Shown in pieces: positions 1-18,959 of a DNA stretch of 64,000 bases; positions within the stretch are counted from its first letter, which is position 1, and each line of letters begins with the position of its first letter. The notes beneath the pieces were generated by a model. It was not told where the DNA came from. It searched no databases and worked only from the letters and a program-made list of their open reading frames with translations. The position numbers were made by a program, and so were the translations under genes. This DNA comes from Amyelois transitella. Taxonomy: Eukaryota; Arthropoda; Insecta; Lepidoptera; Pyralidae. The stretch lies in assembly GCF_032362555.1 (NCBI RefSeq), contig NC_083516.1, positions 1,017,001 through 1,081,000 of the forward strand. Reading direction: 5' to 3'.

Positions 1-253
1 CATACATACATATGGTCACGTCTATATCCCTTGCGGGGTAGACAGAGCCAACAGTCTTGAAAAGACTGAATGGCCACGTTCAGCTATTTGGCTTAATGAT
101 AGAACTGAGATTCAAAAAGTGACAGGTTGCTAGCCCATCGCCTAAAAATAATACCAAGTTAGTAAGCCTATCCCTTAGTCGCCTTTTACGACATCCGAGG
201 GAAAGAGATGGCGTGGTCCTATTCTTTTTGTATTGGTGCCGGGAACGGCACAT
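1..253 (-). mobile_element. SINE-A copy, full length, entering from the window edge
   Basis: Reverse-oriented copy of the commonest repeat here. It starts with the CATACATAC tail at the window edge, carries the conserved blocks for gggatatagacgtg, gctagcaacctgtcac and aaaggcgactaaggg in reverse complement, and ends at the head near 250 (gtgccgggaacggca). The left end of the DDX42 exon-derived array begins about 20 bp further on. Full-length copies are about 250-260 bp with a (TATG)n 3' tail. I find no canonical tRNA B box, so SINE-like is an inference from length, tail and target-site duplications at another copy (55452-55711). Confidence 0.8.
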
Positions 254-1552
254 TGTTTTTGATTATTGAACTTATTGTCGTGCAGCGGGAATGTAGCGGA
301 GAACAGCAACGCTTGTATCATATAGCACACTGGCCGCGTGTGTGCTGTGTCACACGGGCGGCCAGCGGGTCACCTGACGAGCTGCGTGACGAGGTCGCAG
401 GCGCCGCCCACGCCGTGCTGCACGCGCACGGGGTCGTGCAGCGGGAATGTAGCGGAGAACAGCAACGCTTGTATCATATAGCACACTGGCCGCGTGTGTG
501 CTGTGTCACACGGGCGGCCAGCGGGTCACCTGACGAGCTGCGTGACGAGGTCGCAGGCGCCGCCCACGCCGTGCTGCACGCGCACGGGGTCGTGCAGCGG
601 GAATGTAGCGGAGAACAGCAACGCTTGTATCATATAGCACACTGGCCGCGTGTGTGCTGTGTCACACGGGCGGCCAGCGGGTCACCTGACGAGCTGCGTG
701 ACGAGGTCGCAGCTCGTCAGGTGACCCGCTGGCCGCCCGTGTGACACAGCACACACGCGGCCAGCGGGTCACCTGACGAGCTGCGTGACGAGGTCGCAGG
801 CGCCGCCCACGCCGTGCTGCACGCGCACGGGGTCGTGCAGCGGGAATGTAGCGGAGAACAGCAACGCTTGTATCATATAGCACACTGGCCGCGTGTGTGC
901 TGTGTCACACGGGCGGCCAGCGGGTCACCTGACGAGCTGCGTGACGAGGTCGCAGGCGCCGCCCACGCCGTGCTGCACGCGCACGGGGTCGTGCAGCGGG
1001 AATGTAGCGGAGAACAGCAACGCTTGTATCATATAGCACACTGGCCGCGTGTGTGCTGTGTTACACGGGCGGCCAGCGGGTCACCTGACGAGCTGCGTGA
1101 CGAGGTCGCAGGCGCCGCCCACGCCGTGCTGCACGCGCACGGGGTCGTGCAGCGGGAATGTAGCGGAGAACAGCAACGCTTGTATCATATAGCACACTGG
1201 CCGCGTGTGTGCTGTGTTACACGGGCGGCCAGCGGGTCACCTGACGAGCTGCGTGACGAGGTCGCAGGCGCCGCCCACGCCGTGCTGCACGCGCACGGGG
1301 TCGTGCAGCGGGAATGTAGCGGAGAACAGCAACGCTTGTATCATATAGCACACTGGCCGCGTGTGTGCTGTGTTACACGGGCGGCCAGCGGGTCACCTGA
1401 CGAGCTGCGTGACGAGGTCGCAGGCGCCGCCCACGCCGTGCTGCACGCGCACGGGGTCGTGCAGCGGGAATGTAGCGGAGAACAGCAACGCTTGTATCAT
1501 ATAGCACACTGGCCGCGTGTGTGCTGTGTCACACGGGCGGCCAGCGGGTCAC

Positions 1553-11125
<9,573 letters not shown>

Positions 11126-11777
11126 GTTTCTTCCCCAAAACAATCTTTATAGCGCAAAAAGAAACAACTCTTATAAACCTCCGTGAGGTTAGTCGTAATG
11201 TGACTATTTTACACAAGTTTCACACAGTTTTTATTGAATCTGCTGCGGATAAATCCGGTGATCACTGAATGTACATTTTACGGACACAATTAAAATAAAA
11301 TTTCATTGCTATTACTTTCGCAGCATCCAGCAGCAGGCAATGTCGACCAAAATCAACATTGACATTGACAATCAGTTGAATGACATTTAACGTTCGGAAT
11401 GAATAAAAAAAGTGTCTAAATTGTTCGTTCAAGTATAAAAAAGTTCAACTTGATCGAAGCATTAAACCCAAACAAAGACTCTTTTGGGACCGGGAAGAAG
11501 CCATGACTGTTTTTTTAAAAACTTGTCAGTGCCGGGGTGAAAAAGGTTTGAACAAAAATTGAGGCAGCCTTTCCATTGATGGTGTTATTATAATTCGTGG
11601 TTGTCACCGTACAGATACCGTAGACAATACGCGAACGAATTTTTTTTTATTTTTTGTCTGTCACTGTCTCTTGTCAAGTCAAAGACGTATCATTTCCAAA
11701 TTTTGTTTCATTGTCATTGATGATTTCAATTTAATAACAATTATCTTTTTTTGTTCTGATTCAAAACTTTTATCAAG
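11126..11777. promoter_or_regulatory. Divergent intergenic region between DDX42 and the 60-aa gene
   Basis: The 652 bp between the DDX42 ATG (minus) and the 11778 ATG (plus) must hold both promoters and 5' leaders. I see no repeat copy in it, which is unusual for this window and consistent with constraint. No clear TATA box is evident, so exact start sites are not proposed. Confidence 0.5.
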
Positions 11778-11960
11778 ATGTATTTTAAATTGTGTATCCT
11801 TTTGGTTGCTATCTTAGCAGTCACTAACGTGGAAGCCTCACATGGCTACGACTTTGGCGATTTTTTAGCTACAGTTTTAGGGATTGGAATTGCTGTTGTA
11901 GGCATCCTCGCATGTTTAGGAAACTACGCAAGACAGAAAGCGAGGAATGAATTCATTTAA
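11778..11960 (+). CDS. Small membrane or secreted protein of 60 residues, unidentified
   Basis: MYFKLCILLVAILAVTNVEA looks like a signal peptide with likely cleavage after VEA at residue 20. A short acidic linker (SHGYDFGDF) follows, then a strongly hydrophobic stretch of about 20 residues (LATVLGIGIAVVGILACLG) and a basic end (NYARQKARNEFI). The product is therefore either a type I single-pass micro-membrane protein or a membrane-active small secreted peptide. The start has an acceptable context (tcaagATGt), and no competing frame overlaps. A possible 3'-UTR intron is suggested by gtaggt after the stop and ctttacag at about 12100. It sits divergent from DDX42 and convergent with PYM. I do not recognise the family. 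Confidence 0.6.
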   Translation: MYFKLCILLVAILAVTNVEASHGYDFGDFLATVLGIGIAVVGILACLGNYARQKARNEFI

Positions 11961-11999
11961 CCAAAATGTAGGTAGGTATTAAAGAGCCTCGATACGTAT

Positions 12000-12856
12000 C
12001 GTAAAATTAATTGAAGTAAATAATCTGCATGCATTCTAAATAGTAAATATTAATCAATAATTATATTTTCTAAGAAGGTCTTACCTATAAGTTTTTTCTC
12101 TTTACAGGTTGTCGAAGTAAGAATAAATCTCCAGGATGCTATCTTTATGTTGATTAAGAGAATCTTTAAAGTTAAGGAACAAAGACACTATATTAAGATT
12201 ATAAACAAGTTTTTTTTTTCTATGTATTATTCACTCACTTAGTATTATTTTGTTTTCATTTATATAAGAATCTTATATTTGTGTGTTAAAAATACATTTG
12301 GTTTATAACATATACATTATTTCTATAGAACACTTTTGTTTGGAAAATTGATTTCACATGTAGTTGGGTTTTTGATTGTAATACATTATACATATACATT
12401 TGAATTGAAACTTTCTTTAATTTTTTTCAAGTCCTTTTTATGATCAAATCAGTAGGTAAAATAAAGTATATATGCTGGTTAAGAAAAACAAACTTATCTC
12501 TGAATCACAATTCCATTGTTCAGCTTCTAATGCATGTGGCCTCAAGGTTTTTAACGACTATTGGCTCTATCTACCTTGTAAGAAAATCAAAACATGGCAT
12601 ATTAAGGAATCAAAGTAAAGAGAGTCCACACAAGTCTGCCATTGTAAATATTCCTTAGAATCCAATGATTGTTCAGGAATTTTGTTATATTTTTATGTGC
12701 ATTAGAATTTAGAAACAAACGAGAAATAAAATAATTTATTTATAATGAACTGAAACATTTCATTGATGCACCCTCACAAGACAACACAGTTTAATCAGAT
12801 ACATGATTACATTTTCATAATATTCCATCAATATTGGCTTAACTCAAAACAATTGC
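12000..12856. other. 3'-flank region between the 60-aa gene and PYM
   Basis: A/T-rich sequence without identifiable coding sequence. It includes a degraded SINE-A-like patch near 12535-12590 (tggcctcaaggttttt, ttggctctatctacc). The facing poly(A) signals at 12725-12739 are listed separately. Confidence 0.5.
12725..12739. terminator. Facing poly(A) signals of the convergent 60-aa gene and PYM
   Basis: AATAAA at 12725-12730 on the plus strand and AATAAA on the minus strand (tttatt at 12734-12739) lie three bases apart. Either gene's transcript would end beyond the other's signal, so the 3' ends should overlap by some tens of bases. Confidence 0.55.
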
Positions 12857-14312
12857 TTAACTAGTATGTCCTTCTAATAATTCAATTTCTCTTAATATCT
12901 CCTTTTTCTTTGAAATCTTTTCTTTTTGATCTTTATCTGGGTTCTTTAGTGATCCCGTTTGTATTTTCTCCTGAAGAGCTTCAATGTCCCGTAACTTTTT
13001 TCTGAGATTTTTGAGCCGTTTAGCGGGATCGCTTTGTACGGTGGCAGTAGGCTGGGAAGACGGTGTGTTGAATACGGGCTCGGTGATTTCGCATTTGGCA
13101 AGTTTTTCTGCTGCTTCTTCAGCTCCTGGAATCAAAATATTGGATAAAGCAATAATACATAAATAAATTGAAGTGATAATAAACACAGTGATAGATACTT
13201 TACAAATAGAAATTATTTTTTTCTAAATCCGCCATGTGGTTCCTGTCACCAATATTTAAAAGAATAACCCCACTCCATCTCTTTCCCATGGATGTCATAA
13301 AAGGTGACTAAGGTAAAGGCTAATAAAATTGGGATTCTTCTTTTAGGGGACGGGCTAGCAACCTGTCACTATTTGCATCTCAATTCTAACAGCTGAATGT
13401 CGCCTTTCAGTCTTTAAACTACCCCACAAGGGATATAGACATGATTATAAGTATGCATGAATGAATTAATTAAACAAAGACCATAGGGAATTTCCAAAAA
13501 AGTAACCTTGCATGACAACAACTTACACTAATCATCAAAATTGGTCCTGTGATTCAGCTGTGACAGAAGTAACGTTTGTAATGTATAATATTGGCACAAA
13601 TATTTAATTTACATGTAAAAATATCCTCAACGCAGATTGTTTGGTACTTACCAGTCTTCTTTTTCTTCTTCTTCTTCTCAACATTTATGATCATGCCAGG
13701 TATAGGTTGTATCACACCACTTTGGCTCTTCTTGGGCCTCTGAGATTCGGCCACAATTTCTGGTGTAAGACCTACAGGCAAACCCGTAGTCTGCCGTGCT
13801 TTAAACTGCTTGCCTTTGCTCTCATATAGCGGCACCTCTTCTTGGGGTACATACCCTTCTTTTATTTTACGCGGTTTACGCCAAGTGCCGTCTGGCCTTT
13901 GAGTAGCCGGTATAAATTTACAGCCTGTAAATAAAATTATAAACAATCACCAATGATAAATAAACTTCTATCATTAAGCCAAATAGCTCAATGTGGCCTA
14001 TCAGTCTCTTCAATACTGTTGGCTCTGTCTACCCCGCAAGGGATATAGACGTGATTATAAATAACAAACATAGGCAGACCCAATACGGTCTCATTAACAC
14101 ATAATATCCAGTTATTCAGTAAGCGATTTGAATTCTTATTCACTGGATCGTAACGAAAGTAACACTTAACCAAGCCTGAAATACTAACTGTATACAGGAT
14201 ATAAATGACTAAATATGTGAAATCTTAGCTTTGTTGAAATAGAAAATGCTGAATAGATACAGTACTTCAACTCCTTACCATCAGCGTCGTGTACGTACGC
14301 TGTCGTAGCCAT
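12857..14312 (-). CDS. PYM: PYM, partner of Y14 and Mago (exon-junction complex disassembly factor)
   Basis: PYM binds the MAGO-Y14 heterodimer and 40S ribosomes in the cytoplasm and removes exon-junction complexes from translated mRNA. Exons on the minus strand: 14279-14312, 13652-13924 and 12857-13125, with GT-AG borders, 576 nt and 191 residues. The Mago-Y14-binding N-terminus is clear: [20 protein letters not shown] followed by [21 protein letters not shown] lysine-rich linker ([10 protein letters not shown]) follows, then a C-terminal helical block ([20 protein letters not shown] to [13 protein letters not shown]) matching the PYM ribosome-binding tail. Length is close to the human protein (about 204 aa). 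It is divergent from LIN37 across a 1.07-kb spacer and convergent with the 60-aa gene. SINE-A copies occupy both introns. Confidence 0.96.
13228..13462 (+). mobile_element. SINE-A copy in PYM intron 2
   Basis: Head ccatgtggttcctgtcacc, tail gattataagtatgcatg; somewhat shortened. Antisense to PYM. Confidence 0.75.
13965..14068 (+). mobile_element. SINE-A 3' fragment in PYM intron 1
   Basis: 5'-truncated piece from tctatcattaagcc to gggatatagacgtgattata. The 5' truncation is consistent with incomplete reverse transcription. Confidence 0.75.
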
Positions 14313-15377
14313 TCTTGGTCATGGACTTAATTTAATTAGAACAAGACTACCGCCAGGATTGTAGCGTAAGCTACTAGTTTCACTGTTATTTGTGTATCGT
14401 TTATCGCTCGCTGTTTTATTTGATGGTTTCCACTGTTTGCTTTCAATTCCTGCTGCTTCTTTGATTTGCTTCGCTATGATTTGACTTGATGTGACTGACA
14501 GCGACAGCCATCTACAGACAGATAGGAATGTGAAAAAAAAATCGATTATGGAAAAAATCGATTAAAAATCGATTTTTTTAAAAGAAAAATCGATTTTTAT
14601 ACATGATTTTTTTAACATTAATAATCGATTAAAAATCGATTTTTATAATCATACAATAAATGCACTCCAACATTACGTTTTTGTCTTCTGGCTTGGAGCC
14701 CGGAACGCGAATGCCAAAGAATACTATCATAGCTCATCAACGCCATCTGTGCATTCTTTCTGTGCTCTTAAAACAGTTTAGATGATTAATTTAATCAAAC
14801 ATTCTCTAGATGGAATTAGTCGATGAACAGTATTTTACCGACATTCGGTTGATATTTTATTCATTATTCGTTGCTGAAACTTCATTTTTCAAACTTGATT
14901 GTTAAAAACTTTAATTTGTGTTGATTTTATAAGAGCTTTCTGTTTCTGTTGTTTATTTTTAATGAATAAATCTATTGATATAATGTAAATGGCGTTAATT
15001 TTGACATAAATTGAAAAATTAGGAAAAAATCTATCAATATAATAAAATCGATTATTTTCTTAAGAAAAATCGATTATTTGTTAATCGATTTTTCATACTT
15101 AAAAAATAAATCGATTATATAAAAATCGATTTTTTATCAGCAATGTCACATCCCTACAGACAGACATTTGTTTGATGTTTGATTCATTGGGAAAAAAAAT
15201 ACAAATGAACGAATGAAATGAACCTCAGATTTCTATGCACACAATATCCGTCAATGTCATCTGCTGTCAAGCACTTGAATTCGAATTTCAAACATTTCGT
15301 GTTGTACTTTGCAAAGTTATTTTTCTTGTTTTGATTAACACTATCTCTTTACCGCCTTTACCAAGGGATACAACACA
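14313..15377. promoter_or_regulatory. Divergent PYM/LIN37 promoter region containing a hAT-type MITE
   Basis: Between the PYM ATG at 14312 and the LIN37 ATG at 15378. Both genes must start here. A 634-bp MITE fills the middle, leaving about 200 bp of native sequence on each side. Confidence 0.5.
14523..15156. mobile_element. Non-autonomous hAT-type MITE with subterminal AATCGATT repeats
   Basis: Ends are TAGGAATGTGA (14523) and TCACATCCCTA (to 15156), inverted repeats with one mismatch. They are flanked by the exact 8-bp duplication CAGACAGA at 14515-14522 and 15157-15164, the hAT hallmark. AATCGATT occurs six times in the left subterminal region (14540, 14556, 14567, 14588, 14623, 14634) and five times in the right (15046, 15068, 15083, 15109, 15124). 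No transposase is encoded. Confidence 0.85.
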
Positions 15378-18300
15378 ATGCCGAAACGACGTAGATTATT
15401 AACTCCTATGAAAAAGAAATCAAACGTGTTGAAAACTGAAAACGACGATAAAGGTTTGTTACAATTGTATCACATATAAACATCACAACTGTCCCTTACA
15501 CAGGGTAAGCAGACGCAATAGTCACTATTAGTTTAGCTGATGGACTCAATGTTTATACTTTTAAGAAGTTTACAAACCTTTCCTTCTCTGGTCTAAAAGA
15601 AATGCGGCTTTCACACTGGGATTTTCTCCCAGACTTATGATTTTTAGCAGAGACATAAAACTTTCAGATGAAGCCAATGTACCAGAAACACCTGAAAAAG
15701 AAGTATCAACAGCTCGTGGTCGCCTGAAAGGAGCCCTACTGGAGGCCTTGGAACCCGTGGCAGGGGAGGATTCTGACACATCATATGAACCAACTTCTAG
15801 CAAGAAGAACAGGTAAATAACTGTTCAATATTATATATTTCAAAGTAAATTCCTATTTTTAACAACATGAAATTACATTTATCTATAGCCCTTAAGGAGT
15901 AGACAGAAATAAAGTTTATAAGAAATTACTCCTTGACCATGATAAAAATCAATATTATGTATTTAAGAATAGGAATTAAAATTGATCTGGGTATTTTAGA
16001 AAGGGGCTACTGTCTTTCCCATGAATGTCGTAAAAGCTTCCAAAGCTTAGGGTTAGGCTGATAAACTTGAGATTCTTCTTTAAGGCAATAGGCTAGCAAC
16101 CTGTCATTATTTGAATCTCAATTCTATCATTAAGCCAAAACAGCCGAACATGGCCTATTGGTCTTTTTGAGACTGTGGGCTCTGTCTTCCACTCAAGGGA
16201 TATAGTGTGATTTTATATATGTATGTTATGCATGTCACATAAAGTATTCTCCACCAATCTAACCATTTTTTTATGTATGTATGTAATTTATTATTCAATT
16301 CCAGGCGTTCAAACCATGACTCAAAATGGGACGATGACTCTGAAGAAGAGACTCCACGTCGTCGCCGGTCACCCGTCCGGCAGTCATATGTCCTCAAACT
16401 GTTTGACCGCAGCGTGGACTTGTCACAGTTTGAAGAAGATTCCCCCCTTTATCCTATCTGCAGGGCATGGATAGCCAATCAGCCCAAAGCAGATTATAGC
16501 AAGTTTGGGTAAGCTATTTATTTTACAAGTGACCCGCTCTGGATTTGCATGGATAGCATTTATAAGAATCTTCTTCTCTCTCTAAAAATCTTCTCTGATA
16601 AAAGCCCATTAAAAAAAAATTAGATTGTAATATATACATACATATAATCCCACGTCTGTATCCCTTGCGGGGTAGATAGAGCCAACAGCTGTGAAAAGAC
16701 GGATTGGCTTGTTTGGCTTAATGACAGAATTGAGATTCAAGTAGTAACGAGCAGCTAGCCCATCACCTAAAAGAAGAATCTCAAGTTATTTAGAATTGTA
16801 ATATACACATACATACATATAGTCATGTCTATATCCCTTGCGGGGTAGTCAGAGACAACAGTTATATATTATTTGACATATATTGTTTTAGGGTAATAAA
16901 AAAGGAGACAGAGTCATCAGAAGGCAGCATCGATCTTCCAGGACCAGAAGGTCCGCATGTCAGCCCCATTCCAGATCTTATCCCGGAGCAGAAGGAGGTT
17001 AATGTGGATAAAATAAACTTGAATTATGTAAGTTTACGATTATGAAGATTTAATGTAGCTTTTAGCCGCAGTTTCGCCCGCGTGAATTAGCGCCGTCAAT
17101 AAAAAGCATGGAATTAAATTCCACCCAGAAAAAAGGGAAGGATTTAACGCGACCTACAAAAGAATACAGGATTTCCACAAATCCTATGGGAACTATAGTT
17201 TTTACCAGAATGAAAGGTACCCTTTGTCCTTCGCCCAAACTCTTAACCCTACTAATATTACAAATGCGAAAGTTTGCGAGTATGTTAGTATGGATGTTGA
17301 GTGATCATTTCTAGATTTCAACATACATACATACATATAATCACGTCTATATCCCTTGCGGGGTGGACAAAGCCAACAGTTTTGAAGACCGATATGCCAG
17401 TTAGTTCAGCTGGGTTGGCTTAACGATTGAATTGAGATTCAACTTGTGGCAGGTTGCTAGCCCATCGCCCAAAAGAAGAATCCGTCCGTTCGAAATCCTT
17501 TCACGACATCTATGGTAACGAGATGGGAGTTCTTCTTGAGATTAATATTGTAATATTGTGAAGTTGACGTTGTTGAAGAAAATGCTGCAGTGCAGTTTGT
17601 TACCGCTTCTTCTGCACTGACGCCTTGGAAGCGGCAGTAAACTTAGTTTTTAAGTAATTTATTTGACGTCAACCAAGTTGTTAAACCATACGACAATTAT
17701 TAAGCGATATAATAGTATCCTATAATAATGAATAAAAAATTTTGTTTTTTTTTTAATTATTTTTTTTTTTAAATTAGTGCCGGGAACCACACGGCGCTAG
17801 ATTTCTATCGTATTGTAAAATCCCAGGACGGCCCGCTGCCGAGCCGGGAAGAGCTGCTGGAGTGTCACGCACGCCGCTGGAGCGCGGTGCGGCGCGCGTG
17901 GGCGGCGCGGGCGGCGCGGCTGGAGGCGCGCTACCACCGCACGCAGCGGGTGCTCAACACAATCAATGTCAAGTGGGTGCTATGTTGCAAACATACATAC
18001 ATATGATCACGTCTAAATCCCTTGCGGGGTAGACAGAGTCGACAGTCTTGAAAATACTGAAATTCCATGATCAGCTGTACCTACGGCTTTATAATGAAAT
18101 TGAGATTCAAATAGTGACAGGTTGCTAGCCCATCGCCTTAAAGAGGAACCCCAAGTTTATAAGCCTATCCCTTAGTCGCCTTTTACGACATCCGTGGGAA
18201 AGAGTGGTCCTATTCTTTTTTGTAATGGTGCCGAGTACCACACGGCTACTACTTCTATTTCTACCTCCTGAGCGAAATTCTAGTTAAGTGTTTAAAGGCT

Positions 18301-18580
18301 CTGTCTACCCCTATAAGTGATATGACAAGTTGAAAAGAGTAAGCTAAAAACGGTCTCATGAGAATGTTTTGAAGAGCGTCGATGGTCGAACTAGTATAGT
18401 GGCTGGTTAAAATGCGTGATGCGCAGAAAGGCACAGGTTCGAATCCCAATTCGGCCATGTAACAATGACTATTTTAGAAGTTATGTAGGAAGGAACGGTC
18501 TCATGAGAATATTTGAAACGGAAAAAGGCATGATTTTATTTTACTTAACATCATTTCTTTGTTTCAGTACTTTGGCGTGA
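15378..18580 (+). CDS. LIN37: LIN37, subunit of the MuvB core (DREAM complex)
   Basis: LIN37 is a MuvB subunit that helps DREAM repress cell-cycle genes in quiescent cells. Exons: 15378-15453, 15653-15812, 16305-16508, 16892-17027, 17827-17972 and 18568-18580, totalling 735 nt and 244 aa; human LIN37 has 246. The diagnostic block is at residues 107-134 ([20 protein letters not shown] then LYPICRAW). The penultimate exon encodes an arginine-rich helix ([17 protein letters not shown]) that fits the C-terminal MuvB-binding region. The N-terminus is basic ([14 protein letters not shown]). The last exon supplies only TLA and the stop, so the extreme C-terminus is the least certain part. A SINE-A head lies 25 bp upstream of the acceptor at 17826. 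The gene is convergent with ZCCHC4, whose stop lies 380 bp away. Confidence 0.93.
15995..16240 (+). mobile_element. SINE-A copy in LIN37 intron 2
   Basis: Lacks a clear head. Body from actgtctttcccatgaatgtcg to atatatgtatgttatg. Confidence 0.7.
16632..16865 (-). mobile_element. Two truncated SINE-A copies in LIN37 intron 3
   Basis: Two 3'-end pieces in the same orientation: 16632-16785 (atacatacatataatcccacg to agaagaatctcaag) and 16806-16865 (catacatacatatagtcatg to agagacaacag). Both are 5'-truncated copies. Confidence 0.75.
17322..17530 (-). mobile_element. SINE-A copy in LIN37 intron 4
   Basis: Tail catacatacatacatataatcacg, body degraded, ending near acgagatggg at 17525. Confidence 0.7.
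17555..17735 (+). mobile_element. Repeat F copy
   Basis: gttgaagaaaatgctgcagtg, ttccttggaagcg-like block (gccttggaagcggcagtaaa), then ttatttgacgtcaaccaag and aataatgaataaaaaatttt. The nearest relative is at 32340-32490. Confidence 0.6.
17740..17826 (+). promoter_or_regulatory. 3' splice region of LIN37 exon 5, overlapping a SINE-A head remnant
   Basis: T-rich tract (17740-17773), then the SINE-A head tgccgggaaccacacggc at about 17777-17794, then native sequence to the phase-correct acceptor cccag at 17826. Two upstream AGs (aaattag at about 17776 and gcgctag at about 17799) are not in the phase needed after exon 4. Confidence 0.55.
17991..18250 (-). mobile_element. SINE-A copy in LIN37 intron 5, full length
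   Basis: catacatacatatgatcacg at the left, gagtaccacacggc at the right end. It starts 18 bp after the exon 5 donor. Confidence 0.85.
18370..18480 (+). mobile_element. tSINE-C head fragment
   Basis: gcgtcgatggtcgaactag, then aaaggcacaggttcgaatcc (intact B box) and ttcggccatgtaac. 3'-truncated relative to the 4098 copy. Confidence 0.6.
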
Positions 18581-18589
18581 TGAAAGCGG

Positions 18590-18650
18590 AGACTATGACG
18601 TAGTGGTAGTTTTGCCTCTTCGAGGTTCGATTCCCGGTAAAGGTCTTGCC
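18590..18650 (+). repeat. tRNA-like sequence in the LIN37 3' UTR
   Basis: gacgtagtggtagttttgcc resembles an A box, and gaggttcgattcccgg is a B box 20 bp later. No full cloverleaf is obvious; most likely the head of another tRNA-derived SINE. Confidence 0.4.
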
Positions 18651-18934
18651 TTTAAAGAAGAAGGAAGATGTTTTTTGATTCATCCGCATCTAAGAAGTTT
18701 ATTTTTATAACCTATTCTCTTTTAAGAATATCATCTTTTATATTATCACATAATATTTTTAGAAATACACTTAATGTAATTTTCTTGATATTCATTTAAG
18801 TATTACTTCTTTTTTTATCTAGTTTGTAGGTACAATATTTTGATTACTTATGTAAATATTAATCAAGAATCGTGTGAAGCTGTTTTGATTGTGATTTTTT
18901 TTAATGAAACATATAATAGTTTTTAAAATATTGA

Positions 18935-18940
18935 TTTATT
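18935..18940 (-). terminator. Poly(A) signal of ZCCHC4
   Basis: tttatt on the plus strand reads AATAAA on the minus strand, starting 20 nt after the ZCCHC4 stop codon at 18960-18962. The 3' UTR would be very short. Confidence 0.5.
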
Positions 18941-18959
18941 TTGTAACAAATATATCTAA

